This document shows, piece by piece, positions 21,907 to 35,969 of a DNA stretch of 64,000 nucleotides. Where the stretch lies: the NCBI GenBank assembly GCA_028554755.1, contig JAPTOF010000010.1, forward strand, positions 10,266,001 through 10,330,000. Reading direction: 5' to 3'. The position numbers were made by a program, and so were the translations under genes. A model generated the notes under the pieces. The model saw only the letters and a program-made list of their open reading frames with translations, ran no database searches and had not been told where the DNA came from. This stretch comes from Cordia subcordata (Eukaryota > Streptophyta > Magnoliopsida > Boraginales > Cordiaceae). The first letter of the stretch is position 1. Each line of letters opens with the position of its first letter.

Positions 21907-24900
21907 GAAGAATAAATACTCTGTTAAGTCTCCACCACCATGTAACCGACCCAGCCACTCACAAAGTTAAAAAAATAATAATAAAATATATTTTACTTTC
22001 TTTGTTTTATCAAAATTACATAAAATCTCCTGCAATTTTAAAGCCTGTTATTATCCTATAGAAAATGTTGTTAATACTCTATGATATTGCACAATCCCCC
22101 AAAAAAAATTGAGAGTTTTGTGTAACATTCTTTATACTACAGAAATATTAACGAATTTTAAAACACATAATTTTATACTATTTCGACAAATACAAGCAAG
22201 AGAAAAAGAGAAAAAAAGAAAGAGAAACTCTGTTGGTAGAGGACAGTCGGTGGACACAGCGCTACATGTTACCCAAGCACATAAAATAATCAGTTTTGAA
22301 GTTAAAACATTTAGATTATTGAGTTCATCATCCAAAGGTGACCAATTATATTTTCTTTTTCCCTTTTTGTCCTCTCCAGCAGGGCCTCTCAGTGGTTTGT
22401 AATCTTTCATTGGCATGTGCATGTATGTGGCTGTGTGATTGCACTACATATAAAGTGACAAAAGAAACAGATTGTATGACAATAACAAACACAAGAACCC
22501 ATTCTTCCACTACATGTACGGTTGGGCAAGCCAAACTTTTTCTTTTTCTTTTTTTTTTTTTTAATAATCTGACGGAAATAGAAAATTTTAAATAGCTTGT
22601 TGTTTAATTAATGAAAAAATTTCATCACTTAATTAATTTTTCTCCATGCGTCATTGATTTAGGAAATACTAAACATTAGTCAATATTTAATATTTAGGGA
22701 TGCTAGCTGGTTGGCTTTTGGCTCAGTCATTGTACTCTGATTGGTGTCTTCTTGTCCTGGTAATAGTATGATGATCTTGAAATCCGATAATTGATAAACG
22801 AGGATCCAGAATAAAATTAGAGATAAACAAATTAAGAAATACATTTAGACTTGACCTTACTAGTTAGCGAACGACATTCGGGAATTAGAATTCTTTTCTA
22901 ACTAATATTTTTTGTTTTTACATTTTAATACTACGCATCTGAGTTATTCGTTTTAGTAGTAAATTACGACATAGGAAAGAAAGTGAAACATTAGATATTT
23001 TGAGTATAATGAATGAATAAAATACAATGCAAGAGTGTTAATTAGTATAAAGTACTAGTTTGAAGAGCATCTTCGGAGATCTAGCGAGGTATCAAACCGG
23101 TCGGATCAGGTCAATTTTCTGTAGCAAGTTGATCTGTCTTTTCATTAGTTAATAAAATTATAAATTTTTAACAAAATATTACAAATTTTAATGCATGAGC
23201 TTTCAAATTATAATAAAGATCATAATCAATCACAAAAATCAATATTTAAGTTCTCAGAAAACTAACTTTAAGTTTATAATTTACAAATCGTATTAGTAAC
23301 TATATATTTGTTGAAACAAGTTAGGCAGGTCGGTGGGTCAATCCATTTGTTTTGCTGGTCATCAAATAGTCAATCGCAGCTGCCATTTTTTGAGTTAGGC
23401 TGTTTTTTTTTTATTTTAATTTTTTGACATTTCTCCCTCCCACAATTTAATCATCCGTACCCATAATATTTGAACCAATGATCTTACTCTTAATAAAGTT
23501 AGTCTCAATCACTTGAATTTTTTTCTAATCCCTTATAAATGAGGCTGGTTAATCTACAAGTCTTGACTCGTTTCGATAGCTAATAGGAGATTTGGTAAAA
23601 GTTTAGCCTATGCAATCTTTTTTCTCCCCTTATTGATAGGTTGGAGCTACAATTTACTGTCGTATTTTCGTTAGACGTAGTCGTCACGAGACGTGCCACC
23701 AACGGGATGTTCGTTGGCGTCAGGATTGTCAAAAAGTTGTACGGCTACATCTTATCGGTAATTGTCATGCATGAAGGGACGTGTTCTGAATGCCTTCACA
23801 AAATATGATGCATTTGGTATAAGTTTATTATAAGATATTTTTTGTTATAAAAGAGTATAATTTATTTTGAATTTTTATAATATATTTGTGATGAATGTCT
23901 TATATATTTATAATGGTAAAAGAATAAATTAATAGTAGATTGTTTATATTTTACAAAATAAAAAGTGACATGGTAGAAATTTTCATAAGATACTTGTGAT
24001 AAATGCTCTTTCTCTTTCTTTGTTTTTTGTTAATTTATCTTTTTTATTGTGTTTGTGTCTCATTAAGCAGAGTTAATATTTATTTTGAATTTTTTTATCT
24101 TACTTTTTTCTGGTCTATGTTATATGCCAAGTAAAGGTCCAACTATTACAATATTTTCTCCAAGTATTTAGGTAACACCCTGTGCAACATTTTCTATACC
24201 ATGAATAATATGATTTTATCAATATTTTATTTTCATATTTTCTGTAATTTAAGAAATAGAAAGTGCAAAGACTGAGTTTATATCCAAAAGAGTTCAAATA
24301 TAGGGATGGAGCAGGATGTGTTTGCGATAATTACCTCGTCCTTACGAATAAAACTTCTTCCCACTACCTGCCATTTGAATAAAACTTCTATTGACCACCT
24401 GCCTCTATACATAATATTGTTAAGTAAATTTTTGGCAACATCTTCGCCATATCGGGAAAGAATCTTCCACCTCTTTGAAATACCAGTAAACATGATCAAC
24501 GGGACAGAAGAACGAGTCAAAACCCAGGTAAACCTCATATTTACTTAAGAAAAACTTGAAATAAAATTCAAAATAAAAATAAAAGTTACTGAGAAGTGTT
24601 AAATTTGATACTCCAACTTGGCAAATAATATAAAAATACACGAATGACATTTTATGGTGATATAAGACAAGTTTTACCAATCAAAGTAATCTTTGTTTAA
24701 TAAAAATATTAACAACATATAAAAAATATTATAAAGTACTGGACTGGGTTGGGCAGATAGGTAAAGTCATTTAAGGCCAATGTTACTTTTAATAATTTTT
24801 CATATGTTAATCCACACACCTTTTGATAACCATGTTTTTCAGAAAATAGAGCTTGTCCAATTGTAGTTTATTAAATGATCAAGGAATGAGCGGAAGCTTG

Positions 24901-24927
24901 GATTGTTAAAAGTTTTAGCTCATGTAA
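21907..24927. other. intergenic stretch, nothing firm
   Basis: No gene could be supported. The stretch is AT-rich with short T runs. Around 23440-23520 there is a minus-strand GGTTCAAATATTATGGGTAC-like segment that could be a tRNA-related (SINE) box B, but no full SINE structure is seen. Confidence 0.5.
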
Positions 24928-25975
24928 CTCTTTTTTGTGGGAGTGTTGCTCTAATTAGGGCTGGGTACGGAATACGGAATTTTCGTATTGGACCAGAATC
25001 CCATACTGAATTATTTTACACTGAAAATGTTCCAATTGTTTTTTAAGTATTTTATACCATCCTTAACTTCAAACTTTGGGACAGGATAGGAATATATCAT
25101 TTATTTCATCCCATCCCATCTTGAAAAAAGTATTAACAGTAGGAACTTATTTGAATTTAACTCTAACTTTTTTGTGGGAGTGTTGCTCTAATTAGGGCTG
25201 GGTACGGAATACGAAATTTTCGTATTGGACCAGAATCCCATACTGAATTATTTTACACTGAAAATGTTCCAATTGTTTTTTAAGTATTTTATACCATCCT
25301 TAACTTCAAACTTTGGAACAGGATAGGAATATATCCTTTATTTCATCCCATCCCATCTTGAAATCCAAACTATCCCGTCCCATCTCATAAATCCCATCCC
25401 TACCCACAATTAAATGCGTACATAACATTTTTAATCCTTTGAGTCATGTATTTCATTCTTTGTTTTTAATTTGGATATTAAAAATTATGTTTAAGTTTAA
25501 GTTGTTTATGCACGTTTCTCACCTTTTCCTTGCAGTTGCGGAAATCATATAGGATTTGACACTCAAGGAAGTTGTATTGTCAATAGTAGAAAATGATGTC
25601 TGGGGAAGGTCGTTTTTATTAAGAATCTAATGAAGATTCTTAAGTTGTATATCCATAATTTTTGCTTCTCAGTTGTCATTAATATTGTTATTTACTATCT
25701 TGGTATCGTTTATGGTGAAATAGATTTTTCTAATTTACATCAATAATGATTTTGAAATTTGAATTTGCTAATTTATCGTTATTTATTTTGAACGCCAAAA
25801 TTTCATCCCCGAAAAATCCGAACCATCCCGTCCCAAAATGCTTGAAACATTTGGGACGAGACAGGTGGGAAGCAAATATCTTGGGATGGAAACGGGATAA
25901 TGAAAATTTATATTTGAAATTTTGGAATGAGATAAGAATTGACTAAAATCCGAACTATTTTATCCCATGCTTAAC
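24928..25975. repeat. degenerate DNA-transposon-like repeat with 237-bp tandem duplication
   Basis: Bases about 24928-25130 and 25165-25367 are direct copies at an offset of 237 bp. They share TTTGTGGGAGTGTTGCTC, TAGGGCTGGGTACGGAATAC and TTTCATCCCATCCCATCTT. The block continues with many CCCATC, CCCGTC and GGGACG words up to about 25975. TAGGGCTGGG resembles a hAT-type end, but the matching right end is too diverged to confirm. No transposase is present. Confidence 0.6.
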
Positions 25976-26227
25976 CTTAAATATTTCTAAAGGGCTGATG
26001 TATGTTTTGTATTTAGATCATTCCTTCTTTTTGTTATTAGATGATCCTTTTTTTTTTTTTTTGGGAGGGGGGGTGGTGTGGCTAAGTCTATTAGATGGTC
26101 CTTTTGCAAGTTCCTTTTCTCAACTTGATTGTTCCTTTTTACCTTCAAGACCTATCTCCCCAAGTTATGAAATAAACCAACAAGATGAGTCAAGCCCGCA
26201 TCCAAATTTCATCATGTTACCATTAAA

Positions 26228-26480
26228 ATTTTAAATTTATAGAGAATATTAATGTATTTATTTATTGCATTGACACGCTCCTTCGTGTGCAGACGTGGGT
26301 TTTTTAATCTTGCGAGTGGACAGTTTTAATTTTTTTAAATGGGTCACTGTGAGTTTTATACCCATGACTTAGGCTCTAATACTATATCAGAATTACTATC
26401 TCAGTCAAAAGGTTAAGTTCATATAGAAAATATTGGTGTATTTATTTATTGTATTAATATATTGAAAATATTAAGAATTA
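26228..26480 (-). repeat. tRNA-related (SINE-like) repeat remnant
   Basis: Read on the minus strand, a TCTGATATAGTATTAGAGCC segment is followed by AAGTCATGGGTATAAAACTC. This resembles the box A and box B layout of plant SINEs. Direct repeats with ATTTATTTATTGNATTNA lie at about 26240-26275 and 26430-26462. A clear poly(A) tail and target duplication were not found. Confidence 0.35.
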
Positions 26481-29400
26481 TTGAGGTTTTAATTTAAAGT
26501 CAAGTGGCGTCAAGTGGATTTGTATTTCTTTACAGTTTCTTTTCCCTTTTTTATTGAACTATGATGGCCCAAACATTGAAGGATTATTGAAGTGAGATAT
26601 GAGGCCCATTAACAGTTGGGCGAGGTATGATGTGCAAATTATACCTTGCACCTGCAACTATACCTTGCAAGGTGTACCTGTCTTCTTGTTCAGTACTCCA
26701 CAATTGTTAATCCAGTAACTATTTGTTCAGTATTTCACAATTATTTATCCAGTACCCTATAACTATTTGTTCAATAACAAATCTTACACTGTGTTCCTGC
26801 AGGTACATAATATAAGTTCCCAGGTATGATGCAATAGGAGGTGGAATCGCAACAGAAAGCTGAGATCCCACTTCTCAGACATGGATCAAGGGGGAGTCAA
26901 ACCTTTGAAACGGGAGCTAATGTAGCTATGGCACAGGGTTGGTCCTTTGTAAGAGTAGGACATAGTATCAGTAAAGCTTACGACAACTTATAGTAGCCTT
27001 ACTGAACACAGACATCACTAGTGTCTATAATGCAAAGTGATTATACTCTCCTAGCATAGTCTTAATTGTAGGGATCTTTTAGGGATCTATAATTTTAACG
27101 ATCACATTCACAAACAACATATTCAGAGTATTTACCTTCGAATGAATGTCATTATTATATTTGATATTGATACATTTAACTAAATATACTATGCCCTTTA
27201 ACTAGAATTAGTATGACGTGCATCATTTATGATATCAATCCAATACATTATAATAAAATCATTAATAATATTTAGTAAAAATAATTGGTTTAATTTTTGT
27301 GGTGACGTGCCAAGCTCTCATCTACTTGGAGAGTTAACTTGTCAAGCTTAGGTGTAACTTATTCAACTTTAGTATATAGGTAGATAGATAGATAGATAGA
27401 TAGATACAGATAGATAGATATATATACATATATGGTGAACTTTTAATATGTATGATCAACGTCAATCATAGTGGGTAACCAACAAGGGGGGTCACTCGAT
27501 GAATGTGTGCCCAGAATTGAATTGAATACGATTATTCAAGATGCAGCTATAATGAGTTGCATGTATAGTGAGTCACATGTGAATAATTGGTTTAAGATCT
27601 AAGAGAGACATGTGTCAAACATGGATTGATGAGCGCGATTATCAAGGCTAAACTAAAAATCTAACCTTGACATCATATAAAAGAATCATTAAGATTCTAA
27701 CATAAAATTAATTAGTGTAAATGGAGTTGGCCACAATTTGATGTTGAATTTGGTATTTTTTTATGTTTTTTATATAGTACAAGAATATATTATAACAGAA
27801 AATGGTTATATTTTCAAAATAATTTATTTACAAATTTAACTTAATTCTTATTAAAAAAATTATTTATATATAATGTTAAAAGGTGTACGTTAACTTATAT
27901 TAAATAAGAGATTAAGGGATAACTCAAATTTAACTTAGGCGTGAGGTCCTAGGTTTAATTTCATGGGAATGGAGAGTTTTTTTTAAAAAACAAAAAAGAA
28001 AAAAACTTAGATTGAATAAGAATCTTAAATCTTGCACCTTGTGAATTAGTTATTAGTGTTTGAATCTAAAAAGGGTGAGCTATCTTAAGGGTCAAAAATG
28101 ATAAAATGAGCACCTAGGGCCTTTTAATTTGTGTAGCCAAGAAACACCCGTGACTCTTTTTTGTATCATGTGAACTCCTTATTCTAACAATTCCCTCTGC
28201 CTAGTTCTTACCTTAAAAAAACAAGAAGAAAACTGTGAAGTAGAAAAAATTCTTGTGCTGAAACACAACAAATGGCAATGCATTTGAAAAGATAACAGAG
28301 AGAAAGCGATAGGACACAGCGGCACATGACAAAGCAATCGACACATGGATTTTGGGAAAAAAAAAATGAAAATGAAAAAAATGGACAAAGGAAAATAAGC
28401 CTTGGGAATTGTTAGGAATGTTTCAGTGATTTACTTCTTGCTTTGGACCATTTGTTGGTTGTCTTATCATTGGTGTGAATTTTTCTCAAAAACATTCCCT
28501 TTAGACTTTTTAGCCCTTAAAAAATTTAAACATCCAATTTTGAATTTAAAACTACCTTGAAATTATTAAAAAGGGTCTAGGGAAAAACTAGAGTAAGAGA
28601 CAAAAGATAAAATGATAAAGGCTTTGGGTCTCACATATGCCACCATTAAATCTATTGCCATTACTTTTGTAAATGAGTAAAATACTCTTTATTCAAGAAG
28701 ATTTGATGAGTGAGTGACTTAAATCGTAATCATCTCATTCAAATTGTTATATAGAATTTTCTACTATTAATTGGTTCATCCAAGACAACAACTTGTGCAT
28801 TTCACATGATAATTTTCTGTAAGAATAAGTGGCCACGATGGTAGGAGAGAATGTTCAACATTTTTTAAATTTGAGGGTTTAATGAAATTATTTTTATCAA
28901 ATAAAGGGGTTAACTAGCTAAAATAATAAATACCAAAAGTTCTGTGTATTTTAAATGAAGGACAATATTTTAGGAAATTATAAAGGTATCTAACTTATTA
29001 CAGAAAATACAAGATGGTGTCATATATACTTAACAAAAGATATAAACATCTGGAGCAAGCTGTAACATTTCGAAAACCGTAAATAACTTATGGCTTTATT
29101 ACAATATCACAAGAGAGTAACTAGTTTATTCGCGAATTACATTTAGAGTATTATGAAGTTTACTCATTTTACATAATAAATATTTTGTTTGGTCCCCTAT
29201 TTTTGACTCTTTTGGCAATGTTTCTGATCTTTAAAATGTGACAATACAATCCGTTATGTTTACAATTTGTAATTAAACTTAAAAAATATCAAGAAAATAA
29301 TGACTTTAGGACTAATAATATTCTCACAAATTACAAACACGAGAGAGTGAAAACGTCACAAGATGCAAAAATAAACTTGAAAATGTTTTTCTTTTTTACT

Positions 29401-29938
29401 CATTTGAACTTAAGACTAACGGCACCATTTATTGCAAAGATAAAAGATTAAATTTTCGTGTCTTAAAGATAGAGAATTTTATTGTTAAAAGGGGCCAAAG
29501 ATAAACGACTAAATAAATCATTTATTCCTAAAAAATAAAAGAAAAAGAAAACCTTAATCGCCCCGATAACTTTGTATTAGCGCAAACAGTCTCACTCTAA
29601 CATGAACAACGAACAATTAGACAAAAAGAAAAGTGAAAAGTACTGAAGGGACGTGGACCGCAAATCAACTGTTTCACTCGTTATCAATATGTTACCACGC
29701 CATTCCCCCCGCCCACTCCCCCCCCCCCCCCCCCAAAACACAAACACCATCTAGCTATCTCACCCGTGAACAAAAAGGTTAATTACCTCGATTTTCTTCC
29801 ACTCTCTATGTACGATATCCACCAGTCCCATCTCAGGATTTGTCATCCATAGTACTTTGAGCGGCATCATCTTTTCCACCATTAAAGCAATGAATAACTG
29901 AAATCATCAGAGAGAGAGAAAGAGAGAAGTACAACATA
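26481..29938. other. intergenic stretch upstream of the LRR kinase
   Basis: No gene is supported. The stretch contains a TAGA/TAGATA microsatellite at about 27370-27425. A poly(C) run at about 29717-29735 lies some 200 bp before the kinase ATG. A GA-rich tract is at 29909-29928, probably in the 5' untranslated region. A further SINE-like GTCCTAGGTTTAATTTC segment is at about 27935-27965. I could not fix a TATA box for the kinase gene. Confidence 0.5.
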
Positions 29939-32900
29939 ATGATGATGAAGAAGAAGCTGCTGACAACAGTCTTGTTCTTGTTTTCATTACTATTCCTGGC
30001 AAAACTCGGAGTTTGCCAAACTGCTGATTCTCTGCAGCTCAACGACGACGTTTTAGGCCTCATTGTCTTCAAATCAGGCCTTCGTGATCCATCCTCGTAC
30101 CTCGAGTCATGGAACGAAGATGACAACTCGCCATGCGCGTGGAAGCATATACAGTGCAATCCAGTCAATGGTAGAGTTCGTGAAGTATCCCTTGATGGGT
30201 TAGGCTTGTCAGGAAAGATCGGGAGAGGCCTGGAGAAGTTGCAGTTTCTGAAGGTACTCTCTTTGTCACACAACAATTTCACTGGAAACATTAGCCCTGA
30301 GTTGGCTAACATTAAGGGTCTTGAAAAGCTCAACCTCAGCCATAATAGTCTATCAGGAAACATCCCAACATCTTTTGCTGAAATGAGCTCAATGCAGTTT
30401 TTGGATCTATCAGATAATTCATTATCAGGGCCTCTTCCTGATAATCAGTTCGAAAACTGTTTTTCACTTCGTTATCTCTCTCTTGCTGGAAATCTTCTTG
30501 AAGGGCCTGTTCCAGGTACTCTTACTAGATGCAAAACTCTGAATCACCTCAATTTGTCCAGCAATCATTTCTCAGGTGATCCAATGAGTTCTGGAGGCCT
30601 TTGGTCATTGACTAGGCTCCGGACTCTGGATCTTTCACGTAACGCTCTCTCTGGATCATTGCCAAATGGTATTTCAGGCATACATAACCTGAAAGAACTC
30701 TTGTTGCAAGGAAATCGATTCTCTGGAACGTTGCCAGCTGATATTGGATTTTGTCCACACTTAATCAGGGTGGATACTAGTGATAATCTTCTCACTGGAA
30801 CGACTCCAGAATCACTTCGATTGCTCAAGTCTCTAACATTTTTAAGTTTATCTAAGAACTTGCTCACTGGAAGCTTCCCTCAGTGGATAAGTGGCATGAG
30901 CAGCCTGGAATACATAGACATTTCAAGCAACAATTTAGAGGGACCACTCCCAGAGCCAATTGGTGACCTTAAATCATTGAAGTACCTCAATTTATGGCAT
31001 AATAAATTGAGTGGAAACATCCCCAAATCCCTGGTTTACTGCACCAATTTATCAGTGATTCGGCTACGAGGAAATGCTTTCAATGGTAGCATACCTGAGG
31101 GCTTGTTTGAGATGGGGTTAGATGAGATAGACTTCTCAAGGAATGAGTTAACTGGCTCAATTCCTCCTGGTTCTGGTAAATTTTTCGAGTCTCTCCAAAT
31201 AATGGATCTGTCAAACAACAAGCTCACTGGAGATATTCCAGCAGAGATGGGCCTATTCTCCAAGTTGCGACACTTGAATTTGTCATGGAACAATTTTGAG
31301 TCAAGATTGCCTCCAGAGTTAGGATACTTTCAGAATCTCACCGTGCTAGATCTTCGAAACAGTTCTTTGGTTGGACCAATTCCAGTTGATATATGTGATT
31401 CTGGCAGCTTGGGGATCCTTCAACTTGATGGAAACTCTTTAACAGGCTCCATTCCAGATGAAATACGCAACTGCTCATCTCTGTTCCTGCTGTAAGTTCT
31501 AGTTCACCTTTTGCTCTGTCTTTGCCTAGCTTATAAGCTTTAAAAGGAATAATTAAGTTTTGAATTATAATTTTCCAAAACAGGAGCTTATCCCACAATA
31601 TGTTAAGTGGCCCCATTCCTAAGTCCATTTCATTGTTGAAGAAGCTAAAAATCCTGAAGCTAGAGTTCAACCAGCTGAGTGGAGAGATACCTCAAGAGCT
31701 CGGCAGGCTGGAAAACCTTCTCGCTGTTAATATATCATATAACCGGCTCATAGGCCGGCTTCCTGCTGGTAGCGCATTTCAGAACTTAGATGCCAGTGCA
31801 ATGCAAGGGAATTTGGGTATTTGTTCACCCCTTCTGAAGGGACCTTGTAAGATGAATGTCCCAAAGCCTTTGGTTCTTGATCCGTACGCTTATGGCAACC
31901 AAGGAGGAGGTCAAAACCGCGGAAATGAGCCTTCAGAAACTTTCAGGCATCACAGATTCCTCAGTGTTTCTGCCATTGTTGCATTGTCAGCTGCTGTTGT
32001 GATTGCACTAGGTGTCATTCTCATAGCTTTCCTGAATGCTTCTGCTCGAAGGAGACTTGCATTCGTTGACAATGCCCTGGAAAGCATGTGCTCAAGCTCC
32101 TCCAGGTCCGGAAGCCTTGCCACAGGGAAACTCATATTGCTGGACTCAAAAAAATCCCCTGATTGGACAAATACAAACTTTGAGTCCATACTCAACAAGG
32201 CAACTGAAATCGGGGAAGGAGTTTTCGGAACCGTTTACAAGGCTCCGTTGGGAGAAGATGGAAGAATGGTGGCAATAAAGAGGCTGGTAACATCAAAGAT
32301 ACTTCAACATCCAGAAGAATTTGACAGTGAGGTTAGAGTTTTGGCAAAAGCAAGGCATCCAAATGTCATTGCCCTGAGAGGATACTACTGGACTCCTCAG
32401 CTGCAGCTTCTAGTATCAGATTTTGCACCTGAGGGGAGCTTACAAGCCAGACTCCATGACAGGCCACCTTCAACACCACCCCTTCCTTGGTCGGCCCGAT
32501 TCAAGATTGTGCTTGAAACAGCAAATGGGCTTGCATACTTGCACCATTCCTTCCGTCCACCAATCATACACTACAACATAAAGCCTAGCAACATCCTCCT
32601 AGATGAGAATCTGAACCCGAAGATATCAGATTTTGGCCTGGCAAGACTGCTTACAAAACTTGACAAGCACGTGATCAGCAACAGGTTCCAGAGAGCGGTA
32701 GGCTATGTCGCGCCCGAATTAGCATGCCAGAGCCTAAGGGTGAACGAAAAATGTGATGTTTATGGCTTCGGAGTCTTGATCCTTGAACTGGTCACCGGGA
32801 GAAGGCCAATTGAGTATGGAGAAGACAATGTTGTGATCCTTAATGATCATGTTAGAGTCTTGCTTGAGCAAGGCAATGTATTGGATGCTATTGATCCAAG

Positions 32901-33057
32901 CATGGGTAGCTACCCGGAGGAGGAGATTTTGCCTGTTCTGAAGTTGGCTTTGGTATGCACTTCTCAGATACCTTCAAGCAGGCCATCAATGGCAGACGTG
33001 GTGCAAATATTAGAGGTCATCAAGACACCAGTTCCACAGCGTATGGGAGCGTTCTAA
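29939..33057 (+). CDS. LRR receptor-like kinase, probably catalytically inactive (At3g28040 type)
   Basis: Two exons, 29939-31491 and 31584-33057, join at a GTAAGT...CAG intron inside a leucine codon to encode 1008 residues. The start is the first ATG after a GA-rich leader. A signal peptide (about residues 1-27, KKLLTTVLFLFSLLFLAK) precedes an LRRNT domain with the CAWKHIQC cysteine pair. About twenty leucine-rich repeats follow, then a transmembrane helix at about 644-668 and a cytoplasmic kinase domain at about 727-996. The P-loop (IGEGVFGTV), Lys750 in VAIK, Glu767, DFG (867-869) and APE (894-896) are present. The catalytic loop reads HYNIKPSN, so the HRD aspartate is Asn849. Length and layout match the 'probably inactive' LRR kinases such as At3g28040. 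It likely sits in the plasma membrane and signals through partners; its ligand is unknown. Confidence 0.96.
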
Positions 33058-33185
33058 GAAGATGAGATTAGTGAAGCATTTCTAGTATCTTTTCTTCTCT
33101 TCGGACAGGAAAAAAAAAGACTAATACCCCTGTAATTTCCCATTTATTATATGCTTGTTTCGTTTCGTTTTGGCAATTGTACTAT

Positions 33186-33419
33186 GGGCCTGTTTGAAAT
33201 GGCTTTTTTTTAAGGAAAAAACACTTTTTTTTTCTAAAAAAGTTACATTAAATTTGTAATAACCATTTGATTTGGCTTCTAAAAAAGTTGAAACTCTGAA
33301 AAAAGATTAAATACAGTTTTTTTTAGAAGCCAGAATTTTCAGCTTCTCAAAAAAAGCTATTTTTCAAAAGTTGTTAAAAAAAAGCGTTTTTGGAAAAAAA
33401 AACCAATCCAAACGAGCCC
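33186..33419. mobile_element. Tourist/Harbinger-like MITE, 234 bp
   Basis: Ends GGGCCTGTTTGAAATGGC and CCAATCCAAACGAGCCC are imperfect inverted repeats, flanked by TAT on both sides (33183-33185, 33420-33422). The interior alternates T- and A-rich runs and is nearly self-complementary. The same family occurs at 48828-49009 and 60472-60698. It lies about 130 bp after the kinase stop codon and may fall in the 3' untranslated region. Confidence 0.85.
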
Positions 33420-35969
33420 TATGTTGGCAGTTTGTTAACATTTCATTTTTGACATTTACTTGTTATGTTGTATCGGCACCACTTAGTAGGATAAAAGCAC
33501 GACCAGAAGAGGGATGATGGGGGTAAAGGGAGACATAAAATATTACTCGGGTTGTAAAATTTGGTCTACAAAATAAAACGAGGAAATATATGCTAATATG
33601 CAGCCAGCTTTACCAGTTTTCCGAATTAGGACTAAAAGAGCGATTGAAAGTATGCTCTAAGTTGCAGTCATTGACTCAGTGTCTTTGCCATGGCTGCTTA
33701 GAAGAAAATCCGTGCAGAAATTTGCATTTTGGCCTGAAAATCAAATCTAATGCGAAAAATTTTGTGTAGAAATTTGCGATTAGTTTACATGGTACTAGAG
33801 TTAGGATATCGAAGATTCCCGATTCTGAGTTTTATTACTTTTCATTTAAAATAAATAGGCCTACAAGGAAGCTCAAAAAAAAAAAAAAGGGAAAGAAATC
33901 ATTTGCAAAGAAGAGGGCATGTTAAGAGAACACATAAAATGCAAAGGGTGAAATGCATGTTACTTTCTTGCAGTTTGTCTAAATAGATGATTACATTACT
34001 CCTTGTGCTTTTCAAAAAAACTACCTTAATATTTTTCGTCTAAATTAACTTATTGTGCATCCTAAGTGTTTTTCTTTTTTTTTTTTTGTGTTTATGAGCA
34101 TTAAATCATGCAATATGTTATATATTTTCAAAAATATACGTCTATTGTTAAGTAATGACGATAAATAATTAAAAGAAGAAGAAGAAGATGTGTCACCTTT
34201 CAAAAAGTACAAAGAGTAATGTGGTAAGTTTTAAAAACATAGGGTGTAAATTAGCTAACTAGACAAATCACAGGAGGTAATCAACTAATTAGATAAATCA
34301 TAGAGGGTCAATGTGCCACCTTTCTAAAAGCACAGGGATAATATGGTAAGTTTTAAAATATAGGGATAATCAACTAATTAGACAAATCACATAAACATGA
34401 CGTGCATTTTATGCCAAAAACAAATAAATCTCTCTCTAATAGCTTAAGTTTTCAAAATGATATACAATTGCTTCCGAGACTTCTGATATTTGGAAGTTGA
34501 CACATTTTGAGGAAAGACACTCTATCTAACTGGGAGAGCAATGTAGGGCCAAATGGCATGGTAGAGATTATGATATAGGTATATAAATATAAACAAAATT
34601 AAATATCGCCCCACTGGACGAGAATTAACGTTACATTGTGCATATATGGGGAGGGATTCTTGCAAAAGATCCAAAACATGAAAAAGCATTTTTGTCATTG
34701 AATGAGGCCAGAAATGAGGGGAAAGGCTGAGTTTTACAAATGCAAATTATTGAAAAGAGGCTAATGCTTTGCGGATTGGTTGAAAAACCATAGTCTCTGT
34801 CAATCTCTTGGCTTCTATTCTCTTAAATTCCCAAGCAACTTCGTAAACTTCTCGCAAAGGATACGAGAGATGACATGATCTACCGCAAAATCAAAATTCA
34901 ACTGATTTAGGCCTCCCACGAATAGAAAAAGTCGTTGAAAAAGGGAAACCATCTTTCACGCACGTAGCTGTGTCTGCCTAAAAGGATGAAGTGTATAATT
35001 GAGGTCCAGATGCTCTCAACCCAAATCTAAAAGGATATTCGAAATCATGGTAGGCAAATCATAGTGGCATTTTCATAACGTCCAAAAATGCATGTTCTAT
35101 TAAAATCATCGTATTTATTTAACATTATTGGATAACAATGTCCATGGGGAACGATATGACTCGTAGGGCGGAAATTTTACCCTGCACCACATGCACAGTG
35201 CACCAACCTTATACGATATAAGATTTGTGAATTGGTGCAAGGTCCCCTAATTTGTGAATTGTTGGACTCGTGGAATGAAAATGCGAAGAAGATGCAAAGA
35301 AGAAGATGAATACTACAAAGAAAGAAGCAAATATAAAATTTGTGAATTGTTTTTGTTTAATATTTGAGACTATACAATTCACACTGTGAATATGTTAAAG
35401 AAGAGTTTGAACATGTCACTTATCTTCTGGACTCACTTAATTGGCAACCCATGTTCGAATTTTCAAAATTCAAACTTCAATTTGTGGCATTTAACTTAAC
35501 AGTAATGAAGTTGAGTATCCCATAAGTAAAAAAATTCAATGATGAGATGATGAATTGTGTGCGCATCACCACTACTGCGAAACCTACATTTTACGAAAAA
35601 GAATGGTCGAGGAACTATGTACGTGCTGCACCCTTTGGTTGAGAGCTTACTTCGCCAGTTACACGCCAGCTCTTCTTTTTCTACTTTCGTGCGCCTAGGC
35701 TAGTTTGATTCAACGCCCAACAGCAGGGCTGGGGTAGGGAGTTGGGGAATTGCATTCGCTAATAGAGCTTCCTACATTTGTTGCTTACAAATGGGAAGTG
35801 GGATGGTCAACTAAGAGTGAGCAATTAAAATTGACTAAAGAAGCTAAATTCTTATCTTAAGAGTAGGTCGAATGAACGTGAACGAGTTGGTCAACTTGCT
35901 AATCGGCTTGATCGAGTAGGTCTTAGCTGGCCAATAATGGACCAACTCACCTTGCTTGTAGACCAACTG
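33420..35969. other. intergenic stretch
   Basis: No gene is seen. At about 33785-33885 a plus-strand TTACATGGTACTAGAGTTAG segment, a CCCGATTCTGAG segment and a terminal A14 run suggest a decayed SINE. Around 34150-34400 short direct echoes of CTAATTAGACAAATCACA occur. Around 35560-35760 the base composition becomes more even. Confidence 0.45.
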
